A stretch of 64,000 nucleotides of DNA from Cryptomeria japonica (lineage: Eukaryota > Streptophyta > Pinopsida > Cupressales > Cupressaceae): positions 224,867,415 through 224,931,414 of the forward strand of contig NC_081410.1 of the NCBI RefSeq assembly GCF_030272615.1. Reading direction: 5' to 3'. The position numbers were made by a program, and so were the translations under genes. The stretch's first letter is position 1. Each line of letters starts with the position of its first letter. Under the pieces are notes generated by a model. That model searched no databases and was not told the DNA's origin. It saw only the letters and a list, made by a program, of their open reading frames with translations. This document shows positions 45,431-57,800 of the stretch, in pieces.

Positions 45431-47614
45431 ATGAGTATGAATGGGGTTCCTGACCACCTCTCAGACACATCCACTATAGAAACTTTGGAAGAGTCTAGCG
45501 GTGCCATAGATGATACTCAAGAGTGGATGCGCATAAAACTAGAGAAAGAAATACATGAAATTAGACAAAGGAGACAAGCAAATTATAAACAAGGACTGAA
45601 AGAAGGAAGAATACCAAAAAGCTTCTCATCTATGTACCCCTATGCTAAAACAAAACAAATTAGGTATAGCACTACACAAGAAGAGTTGGAAGCTAAAGAA
45701 AAAGATCTAGTTATTAGTCCAGAAGAAGCTAAATGGAGTAGACGACAGCAAATCACAAAAACATCAAGATCATGTCAACAGGTGTGTCAGATACAAATGA
45801 CAAATGAACCACAACATGAAGGAACTTGCAGTATTAAAGATGTTGGTGTTGATACCATACATACACTTATTAAATCACTTGAAGAAGACTTGGGAACTTC
45901 ATCTGATGACTTTGATGACTCTAATGACAGTCTTATTCAAGACAATATCTACTCAGCCTCAAATTTTGAATCATCTGATACAAACAATGAAAATTTGTCT
46001 ACTGATCTTATTGCTATCAAACCGCGATATGACATCCAGTCTGGTGTAGTGAAAGATGTTACAAGTATGTCTATTGGATTAGATCAATTAAATATTAACG
46101 TGAACTTTAATAATCATGTTCTAACTCTTCCTGGTCTCGAGACCCTTACGCAAGGTATTCTTCTGGAACTCGACTTTTCGATTCGCCTTTGTGATGAAAA
46201 TACCACGAACGCTCTCGAACCTGTCCAACATTTATCCTTACTACATCCGGAACTAATTGACTGTACTTTACAAAACCAACCCATGAATATACCTACTTTT
46301 GCCAATGACTATACATTAGCCTATTATCTCAATGCAGTCAAACCCATGTACTCTTCCACTAGTGAACAGAGTGAAAACATGACTGAAGCAGATATCAAGT
46401 ATCTTAGTCGCAAAAACAAGAAAAATAAAAATAAAAGATCCAATGGCAAAAACCACATTGTGGCGGTGTCAGAATCTAAAAAAGAGAAAATAAAGGACGT
46501 ACCTAAAGGTGAAAACCTCTCTGAGGTGCCTGAAGGTGAGATACTTGATATACTGCCAAGTGATTTCCAGGAAAGGTCCTCCATATTGATCGAGCCAACT
46601 CAGCCAATGAACATTGGGAGTCAAGGAACACCACACATCATTCATGTAGCTCAATCACTATCAGCAGAAGAATTGAAGGAGTTCACTCATCTATTCTTAG
46701 AAAAGAAAATAAACTTTGCATGGACATATTCTGATATGTCGGGCTTGGATCTTGATCTCATTATGCACCATCTTTCAATTACACTAGGAGTAAAACCAAC
46801 TAAGCAAAAACTCCATAAGATGCACCCACATGTGGCACTACTGGTCAAGGATGAGCTAGAAAAACTACTAAAAGTTGGATTCATTAGAGCTATAGATTAT
46901 GCCGAATGGATTTCAAACATTGTACCTATGTCAAAGGCAGACAAGTCTATCAGAGTTTGCACTGACTTCAGAGATCTTAACAAAGCTTGTCTGAAGGATG
47001 ACTTTCCATTACCAAACATTGACATGATAGTCGACATGACTGCCGGATATGAGATATACTCACTAATGGATGGATTCTCCAGATATAATCAAATCAAAAT
47101 AGCTCCCAGAGATCAAGAAAAGATAGCTTTCACTAGTGCATGGGGAACCTTTTGCTGGAACGTCATGCCATTTGGGCTAAAGAATGCAGGAGCAACCTAT
47201 CAAAGAGCAGTTACTACCATTTTTCATGACATGATGCATAAGAATATGAAAAATTATGTTGATGACACCTTAGTGAAGACTATGAAGAGATCAACGCATA
47301 TTCAAGAGTTAGGTCCTATACTAGAGAGAATGGAAAAGTTCAAACTCCGGTTGAATCCAAAGAACTGTGCATTCAAAGTGACATCTGGTAAACTACTTGG
47401 CTACATCATTTCAAAGAAGGGAATCAAGGTTGATCCTGAGAAGGTCCAAGCCATAATGGAAATGTCACCTCTAAAGAACATCAGTCAAATGAGAAGTCTA
47501 CAGGGATGTCTCCAATCCATTAGAAGATTAATTTTCTCAGCTAGCAGACAAAGCTCAACCTTTCACAAAGGTATTGAGAAAAGGAGTAATATACAACTGG
47601 GCTCAGTAGTGTGA
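45431..47614 (+). pseudogene. Element P linker and reverse transcriptase
   Basis: A 727-codon open stretch. The N-terminal ~400 residues are an acidic, low-complexity linker with KNKKNKNKRS at about residue 325. RT begins near residue 440: HPHVALLVKDELEKLL, then RVCTDFRDLNKACLKDDFPL, MDGFSRYNQIKIAP, NVMPFGLKNAGATYQRAV and YVDD at 47257-47268, then QMRSLQGCLQSI in the connection. A frameshift near 47560 ends this segment, and the reading continues in another frame into RNase H. The open length and clean motifs make this the best-preserved enzyme of the window. Confidence 0.93.
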
Positions 47615-48096
47615 ATGACATCTTCAGCAGATAAAAGAGTACCTATCAAATCCACTGATATTGATGCCACTGATTCAGGGTAAACCATTAATCTTATATA
47701 TATCAGCAACTGATTCATCACTGGGGGCACTTCTGGTACAATAGGATGACAATAAAAAGGAATGAGTTATTTATTACATCAGCAGGACATTGGTGTCTTA
47801 TGAAATGAACTACACTATAATAGAAAAAGCATGCTTGGCGTTAGTCTTTGCATCACAAAAATTGAGACACTACAGGCTAGCACATTCAGTCAAGCTGGTG
47901 GCCAAAATTGATCCACTCAAGTATCTTCTCAATAAGGCAACACTTACAGGAAGATTGGCGAAATGGGTCATGATCCTTACAAAGTTTGACATTGAATATG
48001 TGGAACGTAAAGCCATAAAAGGATAGGTAATTGCTGATCAATTTGTTGAAGCTCTGATTGAAGACTCTCAACCACTACACATAGAGTTTTTCAGAT
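47615..48096 (+). pseudogene. Element P RT-linked RNase H
   Basis: After a frameshift the reading has LILYISATDSSLGALL, VIYYISRTLVSYEMNY and ACLALVFASQKLRHY, then AKWVMILTKFDIEYVERKAI. These are the successive parts of the Ty3-type RNase H. Stops lie at several places (for example near 47743, 47764 and 48024). It lies in the same position as in M, where Q is inserted at the YYIS segment. Confidence 0.9.
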
Positions 48097-48102
48097 GAAT
48101 CT

Positions 48103-48590
48103 ATAATGCACCTTACTCAACAACCTTGGAAAATGTTCTTTGATGGGTCATTTACTCAAAATGGTTCAGGTGCTGGCATATTATTCATTACTCCTCAGAA
48201 GTATTCAATCCCAAAGTCTTATAAGATTTTATTCCCTTGCACAAATAACATTGCAAAATATGAAGCTTTGGTGAACGAGATAAAACTAGCTATTGAATGG
48301 AAGGTTGCATTATTGTATATCTATGGAGATTCTGAGCTGGTGGTTAATCAAATCAACGATACATATCAGACTCAAGATGAGAAATTGATGCCTTACAAGA
48401 GGATGGTTGATGATCTTAAGAATTATTTTTCTTTTGTATCATTCCAACAGATTCCTAGATCCGCAAACAGAGCAGGAGATGCTATGGCCACCTTGGCATC
48501 TATACCTGAGTTACAAGAGTCCAGTTTTCACTTTGATTTTTTGGTGGAAGATTATATTACCCCGCCTATGATTCTCCTGAGACCCAAATA
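48103..48590 (+). pseudogene. Element P second (archaeal-type) RNase H
   Basis: An open stretch of 161 codons from 48106: WKMFFDGSFTQNGSGAGIL, then NNIAKYEALVNEIKLA, YGDSELVVNQIN and SANRAGDAMATLAS, the four acidic/active-site blocks of this RNase H type. This second RNase H is characteristic of the Tat group of Ty3/gypsy. A frameshift separates it from the preceding RNase H. It ends in a stop at 48589. Confidence 0.9.
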
Positions 48591-48599
48591 GTCTATTCT

Positions 48600-49877
48600 A
48601 TTATTGGACATGACTCATCCCGATACAACCACATCTACTCTTATCTATGCGACCAAATTATCCCTGGAAATCTGACACGAAATGAGAAAAGAAACATAAC
48701 TCGAAATGCTTCACGGTATGTTATCATAGCTAATCATTTATTTACATGAGGTTTGGATGGTACATTTCTTAGATGTCTAGAAACTGAAGAATCTAAATGT
48801 GCATTATCGGAAGTCCATGAAGGTATTTGTGGATCTCATTCGAATGGTCTTACTTTAGCTCAAAAACTACTATGGGCTGGCTACTACTGCCCAAACATGG
48901 AAAAAGATACCATCAAATTAGCTAAGACTTGTGAGAAATGTCAGCTTCATGGAAATCTCATACATGCCCCGGCAAGGGACCTTATACCATTTATTACACA
49001 CTGGCATTTTCAGCAATGGGCCTTTGATCTCATTGGTCAGATATATCCTGCTTCATCCAATAGACATAAATTCATCATAACTGCCACTGAGTATTTCACC
49101 AAGTGGATAGAGGTGATTCCACTCATCAAAGCAACCGGTAAACAAGTTGCCTTATTCATCCTAAACTATATCATCTGTAGGTATGGAATACCTTCGTCCA
49201 TCGTGACTGATAGTGGAGGATAGTTTAAGAATAAAGATCTGGATGAGCTTTGTGAGAAATTCAAAATAAAACAACACTGGTCATCAGTATATTACCCTCA
49301 AGGTAATGGACAAGCTGAGGCATCTAACAAAAACCTACTGACTATCTTGCACAGAACAGTGAACAAATTTGGGAAGGATTGGCATCTGCAGCTCAATCCT
49401 GCACTATGGGCTTACAGAACAAGTATCAGAACACCTAATGGGGCTACACCTTTCTCTTTGGTGTATGGGTCTGAAGTAGTATTACCTATTGAAGTAGAAA
49501 TACCATCTTTAAGAGTTTCTTTGCAAGGTCTTGTTACTGATGAAGATCATAGAATATCTAGATTGCAAGAACTTGAATTGTTGGATGAGCGTCGAAAAGT
49601 GGTGTTTGATCATCTCAAAGTATATCAGAAGAGAATGTTCAAGGGATATAACAAGAAAGTTAGACAAAGAGAATTTTAGGTTGGTGACTTAGTTCTGAGA
49701 GAAAATCCTAAAAATCAGCAGTTTTGAGACAACAAAGGGAAGTTTGAACCCAACTGGCTGGGTCCCTACATCGTTACTGCAGTATTCAGCTTTGGTGCCT
49801 ATCAACTCTCAAATTTGGAAGGAGAACAGCTCCGTGAACCGATTAACACCATCCACTTGAATAAATTCTTCACTTAG
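48600..49877 (+). pseudogene. Element P integrase
   Basis: The zinc finger HEGICGSHSNGLTLAQK ... CEKCQLHGN is at about 48820-48960. The catalytic core follows with WAFDLIGQIYP (first acidic residue), SIVTDSGG (second, at 49197-49220) and GNGQAEASNK (49303-49330, glutamate). The C-terminal part has TPFSLVYGSEVVLPIE, then LGPYIVT and YQLSNLEGEQL, ending TAG at 49875. Stops are at 48748, 49221 and 49677; otherwise the frame is largely constant. No chromodomain follows. Confidence 0.92.
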
Positions 49878-51616
49878 CATTCTCTATGCCACCAACATGT
49901 ACAGCTGGAAAAAGTCCTGAAAAAAAAATCAAAAAATGGAAAAATCAAAAAAAGAAAGAAAAAAAATCAAAAAAAGAAAAAAAATATATAAAGAGAGAAA
50001 ATGCCCTAGTGAAAACCTAGTAAACAGGCACCTTGATAAAAAAAAAATAGAATCTCTGCCAAGCAAGTGAAAACCTGGCAAATGGGCGCCTTTTATACTC
50101 AAGCGCTCCATCTATCAATGCAACGTTGGCATTTCCCGTTTTCATGCATCTTTACTTTCACTTGTACATATTTTTTAGTCACTTTTGTGACATCCTGGTT
50201 CATTGGAACCCTCATGGCTTGAAACTGATCAACATCCTAGTCTTAGGTTACTCGATAGAGCAATTCACACGTCCTAAGCAATGTCAACCAGGTCATCTTT
50301 CTGTTAGTGAAACCTAGTCATCCACTCTGAGTCAGTTGCCTGTCTCCTAACTACCACAAAGTTTTATCACTGAGTAAACAAGAAAACAACGCAATGGAAA
50401 ACAATCACTAAACAGTTTGAGCTATGAATGAAAATTTTCTTTGTATGCTATCTTTTATATTGGTTTTCTATTATTATCCCTCTAAGTAACTCGAGGAAGT
50501 CTATTGTGACTAAGAGGAGCAAGGATTGGGGGCATAATATTTTCTTTATTTTCTGCTTGTAGGAATGATTCTGATGATCTGGAAACATCTAAATTAGTTG
50601 GGTGTATGTGATAAGAGCCTTCATTTTAAGGTGAAATCACCTCACATACCTCAACTCCGCTTATTTGTATGCTACAGGGAGGTCCATATCATTTCTTTGT
50701 TTGTTTTGAGGGAATTTCTTTATGATGCAATTTGGGTCCCTGCGAAATCTGTCCAATGATATGAATGAAAAAAGGGTCATTGCGGACAAGATAATACATA
50801 TTGCACATTTAAAAAGAAAGGAACTCTAACTTTCTTGTTGTGTTCGTTATGCTCAGTGATGAATCTTTAGTATTTTAAATCCAGTGACTAGGTTTAGGTT
50901 GCATTTTGCATATCATTTTGCATTTCATTCTCGATTTTTTTTGTGAATCTAGAGTGATTTCGGTGTGATAATAATGATCTCTTAAGTTTATGAGAGCTGA
51001 AAGCATCATCATTTCTTGAGCTAAGTGGTCTCTTTTTCATCATTTCTTTGATCAAGTACTTGTGTTTTGAGATGTTTAGCTGCATACATAAACATCTAAT
51101 ATAGATTCATACATTTCATTATTCACTCATCTGTATTCATCTTATTGCATAGAAAATAAAAATTTGTATTTCATATTACTCATCACACATTCTGCTCTGA
51201 TTCCATTTTCAGGATCGAAATCGAAATTCGAGAGAATTTTGCTAGTCAATTTCACAATTTGGCCCACTTAACACTCTTTTCATCAAATGCTCATTCTTTC
51301 TTCAAATTAAACTCAATTTCTTATGACTCAATGTTGAATCTCCAATCAATTTTTAATCTACATATCAACACTGCACTTAATTCATCAATCAACGCCGAAT
51401 TTTTCAAATATTCCTCAAAATCGATTTGTGCTCAAATTACTTATTTTCACCACACCATTGCCTATAATCAAGTACCCTCGCTATTTTTTGATTTCGCTCC
51501 CGAGGGGGCATACTCATGACCTTATGACTTCACATCTCATAGGTCGAGAAATTTTTTTCAAATCTTCATCAAAAGTCGAGCAAAATCTTCTAAAGAAAAT
51601 CAATCAATTCTTATTG

Positions 51617-51835
51617 CTAAGAGGCATCTCACCTTCATCGCTTCACATCAAGTTGAGATCTCTCGATTATCTAAATCAAATCAATCGCTAGGGGCATATC
51701 AGTTTCATCGCTTCACATCAAGTTGAGATCTCTCGATTATCTAAATCAAATCAATCGCTAGGGGCATATCAGTTTCATCATTTCAAATCAAGTTGGTATT
51801 TGTCTTTCATCTAAATCAATCTCTTAACGTTAATC
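51617..51835. repeat. 70-bp tandem repeat in P tail, about three copies
   Basis: tctcgattatctaaatcaaa recurs at 51661 and 51731. The unit includes gctaggggcatatcagtttc and cacatcaagttgagatctct. Two units are nearly identical and flanking units are diverged. Confidence 0.88.
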
Positions 51836-51949
51836 AGTTTCATCGCTTTTCATCAGGCTAATTATTCGTTTAAACTCAATCAAAAGTTTAAAGAGTATCT
51901 TTGATCACACTCAATCTAAGCAGGTGTTCAATATTCATTTCTTGATCAA

Positions 51950-52145
51950 GCTGAATAGTTTATCTTCATCGTGTCTTGATCAATCAAGTTCAAGATCGAT
52001 TTGTTTATCATCACTCACTGTGTCTAGATCAATCAAGTTCTAGATCAGTAAGATCCGCTTCTTGATCAATCAAGTTCAAGTTCGGTATCTTTGTTTTCTA
52101 TCGTTCCTCAGTTCAATCAAGTTCAAGATCAGTATCACTTTAATC
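51950..52145. repeat. ~50-bp tandem repeats in P tail
   Basis: The core tgatcaatcaagttcaagat, or a near variant, occurs at about 51977, 52031, 52069 and 52113, with variable spacers. It lies just upstream of the polypurine tract. Confidence 0.75.
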
Positions 52146-52283
52146 AAACTTCATTCAGCTTTGTCACTTCGAATCAAGCTAAACACCTTGCTCTTCATCT
52201 AGTTCGTGATCAAAAAAGTTTAGAACTGGTATCTCCTAGACATCAACTATTCTTTGAACCAACGCGCTACTCGCACATTAATT

Positions 52284-52297
52284 CAAAGAGGGGCAAA
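52284..52297 (+). other. Polypurine tract of element P
   Basis: AAAGAGGGGCAAAT-like purine run directly before the 3' LTR. It resembles the M tract (AAGGAGGGGCAAA). Confidence 0.75.
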
Positions 52298-53433
52298 TTT
52301 AATACCCTAAAAATGGTCATATAAACCATGGGCCCCTAATCTCGACAACATCACCAAGGTCCTAAACAAAGGCAATTAAATCAACCTTGAGTACACAATT
52401 AATTCTTTTATCATTAAAAATCACATGGCCAATCAATTACTCAATATTAATTAAATATTTATTTAATTAATTGAATCATTTCCAAGAATATCATTTTGAT
52501 CAATTATCCTATTTTAATTTATTGAATATCCTTGCATATTTAATTAATTAATAAATTTGTCATTTAATCATGCAAAAGGAATTAATTTATTACAAAAGAG
52601 GAATTAATTACAAAGCAAGAGTTGAATTGAAAATAAACAAAAAGAATTGAATTGAGAGAGAAATCAAACCTGAGATATTATTTCTTTTTCTAAATTTAGA
52701 ACTTGAAATCAGAAAAGCAATTAAATTGAATTATTGAATTATTCTCTAAAATTGGAACTTAAAGCTTTTCAGAAAAAGAAGTTCAGTTGCATTGAAAAGA
52801 CCTTTTTCTTGAATAAATCAAATATATGCATGGAATTATCTATTTTTATCACAAGTAAATGGAATTAATTTAATATTATTTCCAATGCGACTTGAACTTC
52901 TTATTTGAATGCATTTCAATTAAGCTATAATTGGAATCTATCTCAAGGTTAACTAAACCTGATTTCTCAATTATTTTCAATTAATCCTAAATTGAGCTTT
53001 TTTCAGCTTTTCTCTTGTAAGTCTCTATAAATTCAGCTTTCAACTCTCATTCCAATTCACCCCAGAGATTTTTGAGAACACGCTTGGAGATTATTATCAC
53101 GCTAATTTCACTCTGGAGTCATTGAAGATCATTGTATTTTTTAGATTATTTGCATCCATTATTTCCTTAATTGATTATTGCTTGAATTATTCATCCATTT
53201 TTGTATCCATATATTTAATATCATATAGATTAAATCCTTCATCTTGGTGTAGTCTAGTCACTGGTATTGCTTATAAAAATCTGAGAGCAATCTTATACTC
53301 ACATCTTTTAGAAGGCAATTAGTCGCTTTGTTATGGTTTTTTTTACTTATTGATTATTGATTACTAACCATGCATATAAAGACTTAATTGAAGTGTTGTG
53401 CTTGTAGCTACAGACCACTTTTTCACACACACA
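52298..53433 (+). repeat. Element P 3' LTR
   Basis: 1136 bp. It begins TTTAATACC, where the 5' LTR has TGTAATACC, so the terminal TG is changed. TATA box tataaat at 53026-53032. It ends CACACACACA before the ccttg duplication. Confidence 0.95.
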
Positions 53434-53438
53434 CCTTG

Positions 53439-53780
53439 CACCTGAAATTTTGAAAGTCACCTTTCCTGCCATTGGGTTAGAACCATTTTATGCAAAAAAA
53501 AATTAAATCTCCATAATTTAATAATTTTTCTGGGTTAGGTGTGCAAGATCAGAAAATAAAGAAACGACAAGGAAATTTTTAATTTTGCAACCCTTTAAGT
53601 CAATTGCAAGTTTTTTTAGCAATTATGGTGCAACATCAGAGAAATTGTGAAGTAATGTGATGGCGATTGTGAACTGTTATTAGCAATTGTGAACTAAAGA
53701 TTCATGTGCACGTGCAGATCTACAAAATCAGTCAAAACAGAAAGGGAAGGTTAGAATGATTTCACGTCGAGTTCACCAAA
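53439..53780 (-). other. Element M leader, PBS-proximal part
   Basis: This short leader segment lies between M's 5' LTR and the P insertion. The primer binding site is TGGTGAACTCGACGTG on the minus strand at 53763-53778, two bases inside the LTR. The upstream leader has repeated caattgtgaa motifs, shared with 38340-38460 on the other side of P. Confidence 0.75.
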
Positions 53781-54852
53781 TGTACTCAGGGGTAAAATAA
53801 ACATAAATTGCATAATCAGATATCAAAGAGCGAATCACAACTCTAAACTAATCAATATTACTCCTAAATTACAATGGAATAATGCAAAATCAATTGAATT
53901 ATGAAATGAAACTAATTAAAAGCTCCCTCAATTGAAATAGCAAGTCGTTCATTTCTCTTCTCCATTGTTGTTGATGCAGGTGGCTCTCAGGTATTGCACT
54001 TGATTTCCTGCATTAGATGAACAATAATTTTGAAGACTATGATTTTGTGATTTTAGCTTGAATTGAGAAAATGATGTTTAATTTATAGATTTTCAACACA
54101 AAGAGGGTGAGAAATAGAACTTAAGTGTTGATTGATAGATAATTGAGATTGATTGATCAGTTAACAGAGTTGATTGATTTGTTAACTCAATAGATGGGAG
54201 AGTGAACTAAATAGACTGGCTAGTAAACTCAATTGAGTGATGAGTAGACTAAATTGACTAGGGAGATGACTGAATAGATGGATTAGTCAGAAAAAGGTGA
54301 TTGAGAGTTAAAAAGGATGATTGATGAGTTAACTGATTAGACAACTGATTTGATCAATCAGTTCTGATTTTAGCATGTGTTGTAGGATTTTAAAATGAAA
54401 TTTGATTTTCATTTTCAATTTGGATTTGAATTTGGTCATTCAAATGTTGAAATGCACATGAAATTAACTGAAATTCAGATTTGGTGAAATGTGAATTTGG
54501 ACGAAATTAAATTAATTGAAATGAAGTGAAATTGGAATTTGGGGGAAAATGAAATGAAATTAGATGAAATTAATTGGAATTATAATTTGGGGAATTGGAG
54601 GAATTTAATTAATTAGTTTAAATGATTTAAATGAAATTATTTAAACAAAATTAATTAAATAATTAATATTTAATTAATAATTGAGATGGGGTTAATTGAT
54701 TAAATGATGAAATGATAGAACTTAGATAATTAGTAATAGTCAAGGGTGATGATTAGAAGAAATATTTAATTTAATCAAATAATTAAAGAATTACTTAATT
54801 AAAGAGACGAATAATTAGTGTAGAATTAATGAGACATTTTTAGGTGTCTACA
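53781..54852 (-). repeat. Element M 5' LTR
   Basis: 1072 bp. On the minus strand it starts TGTAGACACC at 54852 and ends CTGAGTACA at 53781. It matches 11421-12545 with a ~50-bp deletion near 54645. TATA candidate: minus TATAAAT at 54081-54087. Confidence 0.93.
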
Positions 54853-57800
54853 CTAAGAATACCAATTCCAAAAATACCTAAAATCTTTTCTACAAACTTC
54901 TCATATATTCCTAATGAACCAAGGAGAGGAGGATGTGTCTCCATAATCTTGTTTCTACATTGTTGAAGTATTTGCACCATTAATTCCAATATATATATAT
55001 ATAGGACTGCAAATTCCTAATACTATCACCCCTAATAGATCTTCCTTCATTGTGATTTCCTCTCCAAGTTCCAATATCTTATTAAATATCTCATATTGTT
55101 TAGCAAAAAAGTTGAGCTTTTTCTCCCACTATTGAGAATATGAAACTAAAACTCCTTCTATTTGTGAGGCTTCTTTGTATATCACCATGGTATTCTACAA
55201 AAACATTCTAATTTTAGAAGCATTATCTTGTGCCCATATTTTTGTTATTGCAGCCACCTTTCTTATTTCAATGAATATTCTCATATCACACTTTGGAAGC
55301 GATGAAATTGAAGGCAAAGTGTCATCCACACGTGAGTCCAGTGATTTCCCCATCTCCACAAGTAACTTCTTGCATTGCTCCAATTGTGCTTTAACCTCTG
55401 ACTGAGAAATATGTTCCTTTTCAATTTTGCTCCTTACTTCACTGGTAGAAAACTCCAAGGTGTCTAACTCTCCCCACTTGGTCTGCTTACCCAATCTAAC
55501 CTATGAAACTTTGTATTACAGGGAGCTTTCACTTTCAGCTTGTATAGGAGTTGCAATATCACCAACCACTTCACCAGAACCTGTTCTAGATAAATGGCAT
55601 ATTGTCTTTTCCTTCTTCATTTTCCTTGGCTCTTTAGTGATTGCTTGTTGTAAGGTGAGGTTTGGAAGCACCACTTTCTTCTTCTTCTCAAAGGTGAAAC
55701 TTAACCACTATGATGTGTCTTCATCCTTATCACCTTCTTTTACTATGATCTTTGCAGTCACCTTGTGTGCCTTTTGTAACTTCTCCTCTTCTTCATCCTT
55801 CTCTCCCTCTTGATCCTTACCCTTATCCTCTTCTTCAATTTGTCATTGTTCCTGTAAATGAATTTGAATTTATTGAGTTGGTGGAGCTTGTCGAGCTAGA
55901 TTTGTCTGAAGAGCACTATCAACATCAAGTCATTGTTGTTGAAGTTCTAACTTTTCATTTACTTTCTCTCCAAAATCCTTATCGATTTCTTCTATTTGTT
56001 CCAGTCTTCCTTCACCTGCTATTTCCTTAAGCAAATTTTCTTGGTCTTCAAGGGTTAAGATAAATCCTTCATCATGTTCCTCATCAAGTTCATCATGTTC
56101 TTTCTCTTTGTCAGCCAACTACTCTCCTTCTCGATTCTCCTCATCCACCTCCATAGGATCAACTTGTTCTTGCTCGGGAACCTGTGACTACTTTTCAAGT
56201 TGAGTGGGTTTCTTTCTTCTCTTTTTATCAACCTTCTTTTGTGCCAAATGCATGATAGGTTGTTGATCCTCCTGATCAAAATTGGATTTAATATTATGAA
56301 TAATCGCCCTTTCAGTGGTAGGAGTTATTGTAGGTGCAACCTTATGTACTAATGGGGGTGGTGTTACCATTAATGTCATTGTAGCAGCGGGTGTAGACAC
56401 CGACGTTGTCATGAAAGTTATAGTAGTTGGTGATGTAATAGTAGGTACCTGTCATTGTAGTAGGAAGAGGTTGATTTGATGTTGTTGTTGTGTCAGGAGG
56501 AGGTTGAGTTGATGTTGTTGTTCCTTCATTAGTCTTGTCCTTCTCACCTATCTCTATGGCACCTTCCCCTGGTACACTTCCAATAGAAACCATGACGGGA
56601 TGTATTTCTGCATGTGGCTTAGCTCCTAATCCTTCCCTTATCCAAAAGTTTGTTGCTTTCTTTAACAAATCAGCCTTTTGCATCTATTTCTTTACTTGTT
56701 CCATAAGCTCCTCTTAGGTTGGTGAAGGCGCAGAGCCTTCATCAGGTTCTATAGATGTGTTCTTCCTAGAACCAGATCTTATTCTTCGAGTGTACTCCTT
56801 GTGTAGCTTAGATGGAGGATTATCCGTGGCCAATCCTTTTAGTTTCCCCTTTGAGGTACTAGGACAAATCTTCAAGCTCAACCATTGCCTAGTTCTTTTC
56901 ACTACCTTTTGTGTTATTGTATCTATGTCTACCTCTTCCTGTCCTAACCATCTTATCAAGGAAAGGGGTTTCTTATCAATTCCTTGCTCCTTGTACATTG
57001 GGTCTAACAATTCATTGTCATCTCTTAATTCCTTAGTGAGATTTGTCTCTATTTCAAAATCCCTTATTTATGGTACTGTAAGCCGATAATAACTCTTCTC
57101 CCTAACTTCAAATCTATCCTAAAGGTTGGCCCAAAATATCTTCTAACTCAGGTTTATGTCCCTCATATGCTTTAGGCATCATTAATTTCAGTTTTCCATA
57201 GGGATCATAAAGCTCTTGAGCATAATCAAATTCTTTCAATTATAAATCTTGTAATTCTTGCTTGGCTGTCTTAGCTACTTGTATTTTTTAACAAGAAAAG
57301 TAACCAATTATTATAGAAAAATCAACACCTGGTTTGTGCTTTGAAGATAACAATGATTATAATCCGACCATCTACCTAACATACTCCAAAAGTATAACCC
57401 TATTACTACAATACTTGGGAAACAACATTGGATTTCCTGTAAACCCACTAACTCTGATATATGTAGATCATTGGTTTTGTAGGAACCAACATCCCTATTT
57501 CTTAATTACTGCCATAGCTTCCTAACTTATTCTATAACCTATATCACCAGTGAGTTTTATAATCATCGGGAATAGAAAGGCATCATTTACCCTCTTAAAA
57601 TGTAACTTAGCTTGAGACAAAGGGAGTTGTGCATAGTATTCCCACACTCTATTATGTTTTACTCCTTCCCTGAGTTTCCCTTCAGTTTGCAGCCCTAGGA
57701 ACTGTCCTACTCATGCTGCTACCCAAATAACATATGATGTGAAAAAGAACTTATTTGTTTTATGCACATTCACACACTGATTGTGTTTGTTGTCTAACAG

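Larger units (their letters stand above)
49878..52283 (+). other. Element P 3' untranslated region
   Basis: About 2.4 kb between integrase and the polypurine tract, with no recognised gene. It starts with A-rich runs (49919-50060), and a gtgaaaacct-type motif repeats near 50010 and 50067. It ends in arrays of direct repeats (51617-52145). Confidence 0.6.
38735..53433 (+). mobile_element. Element P: Tat-like Ty3/gypsy retrotransposon
   Basis: 14,699 bp with the 5-bp target duplication ccttg at 38730-38734 and 53434-53438. The LTRs (~1135 bp) are nearly identical by eye, clearly closer than M's LTRs, so P is younger, as nesting requires. It has a TGGCGCC primer site, a 2-kb leader, gag, protease, G-patch, linker, RT, RNase H, second RNase H, integrase, a 2.4-kb tail with tandem repeats, and a polypurine tract. 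No antisense PMD gene is present. All frames contain stops or shifts, so P is probably not autonomous. Confidence 0.96.
11421..54852 (-). mobile_element. Element M: Tat-like Ty3/gypsy retrotransposon carrying three nested insertions
   Basis: The LTRs at 11421-12545 and 53781-54852 are flanked by the same 5 bases, ctaag, at 11416-11420 and 54853-54857. The E frame rejoins across the element. The minus orientation follows from the TGTAGACACC start, the PBS at 53763-53778, the PPT at 12546-12558 and gag-pol direction. Removing P, N, Q and their duplications leaves about 18.3 kb, large even for Tat elements. The second RNase H before integrase places it in the Tat group. The extra length is a long leader with small frames and a ~5-kb segment between integrase and 3' LTR that carries an antisense plant mobile domain gene. 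Confidence 0.93.
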
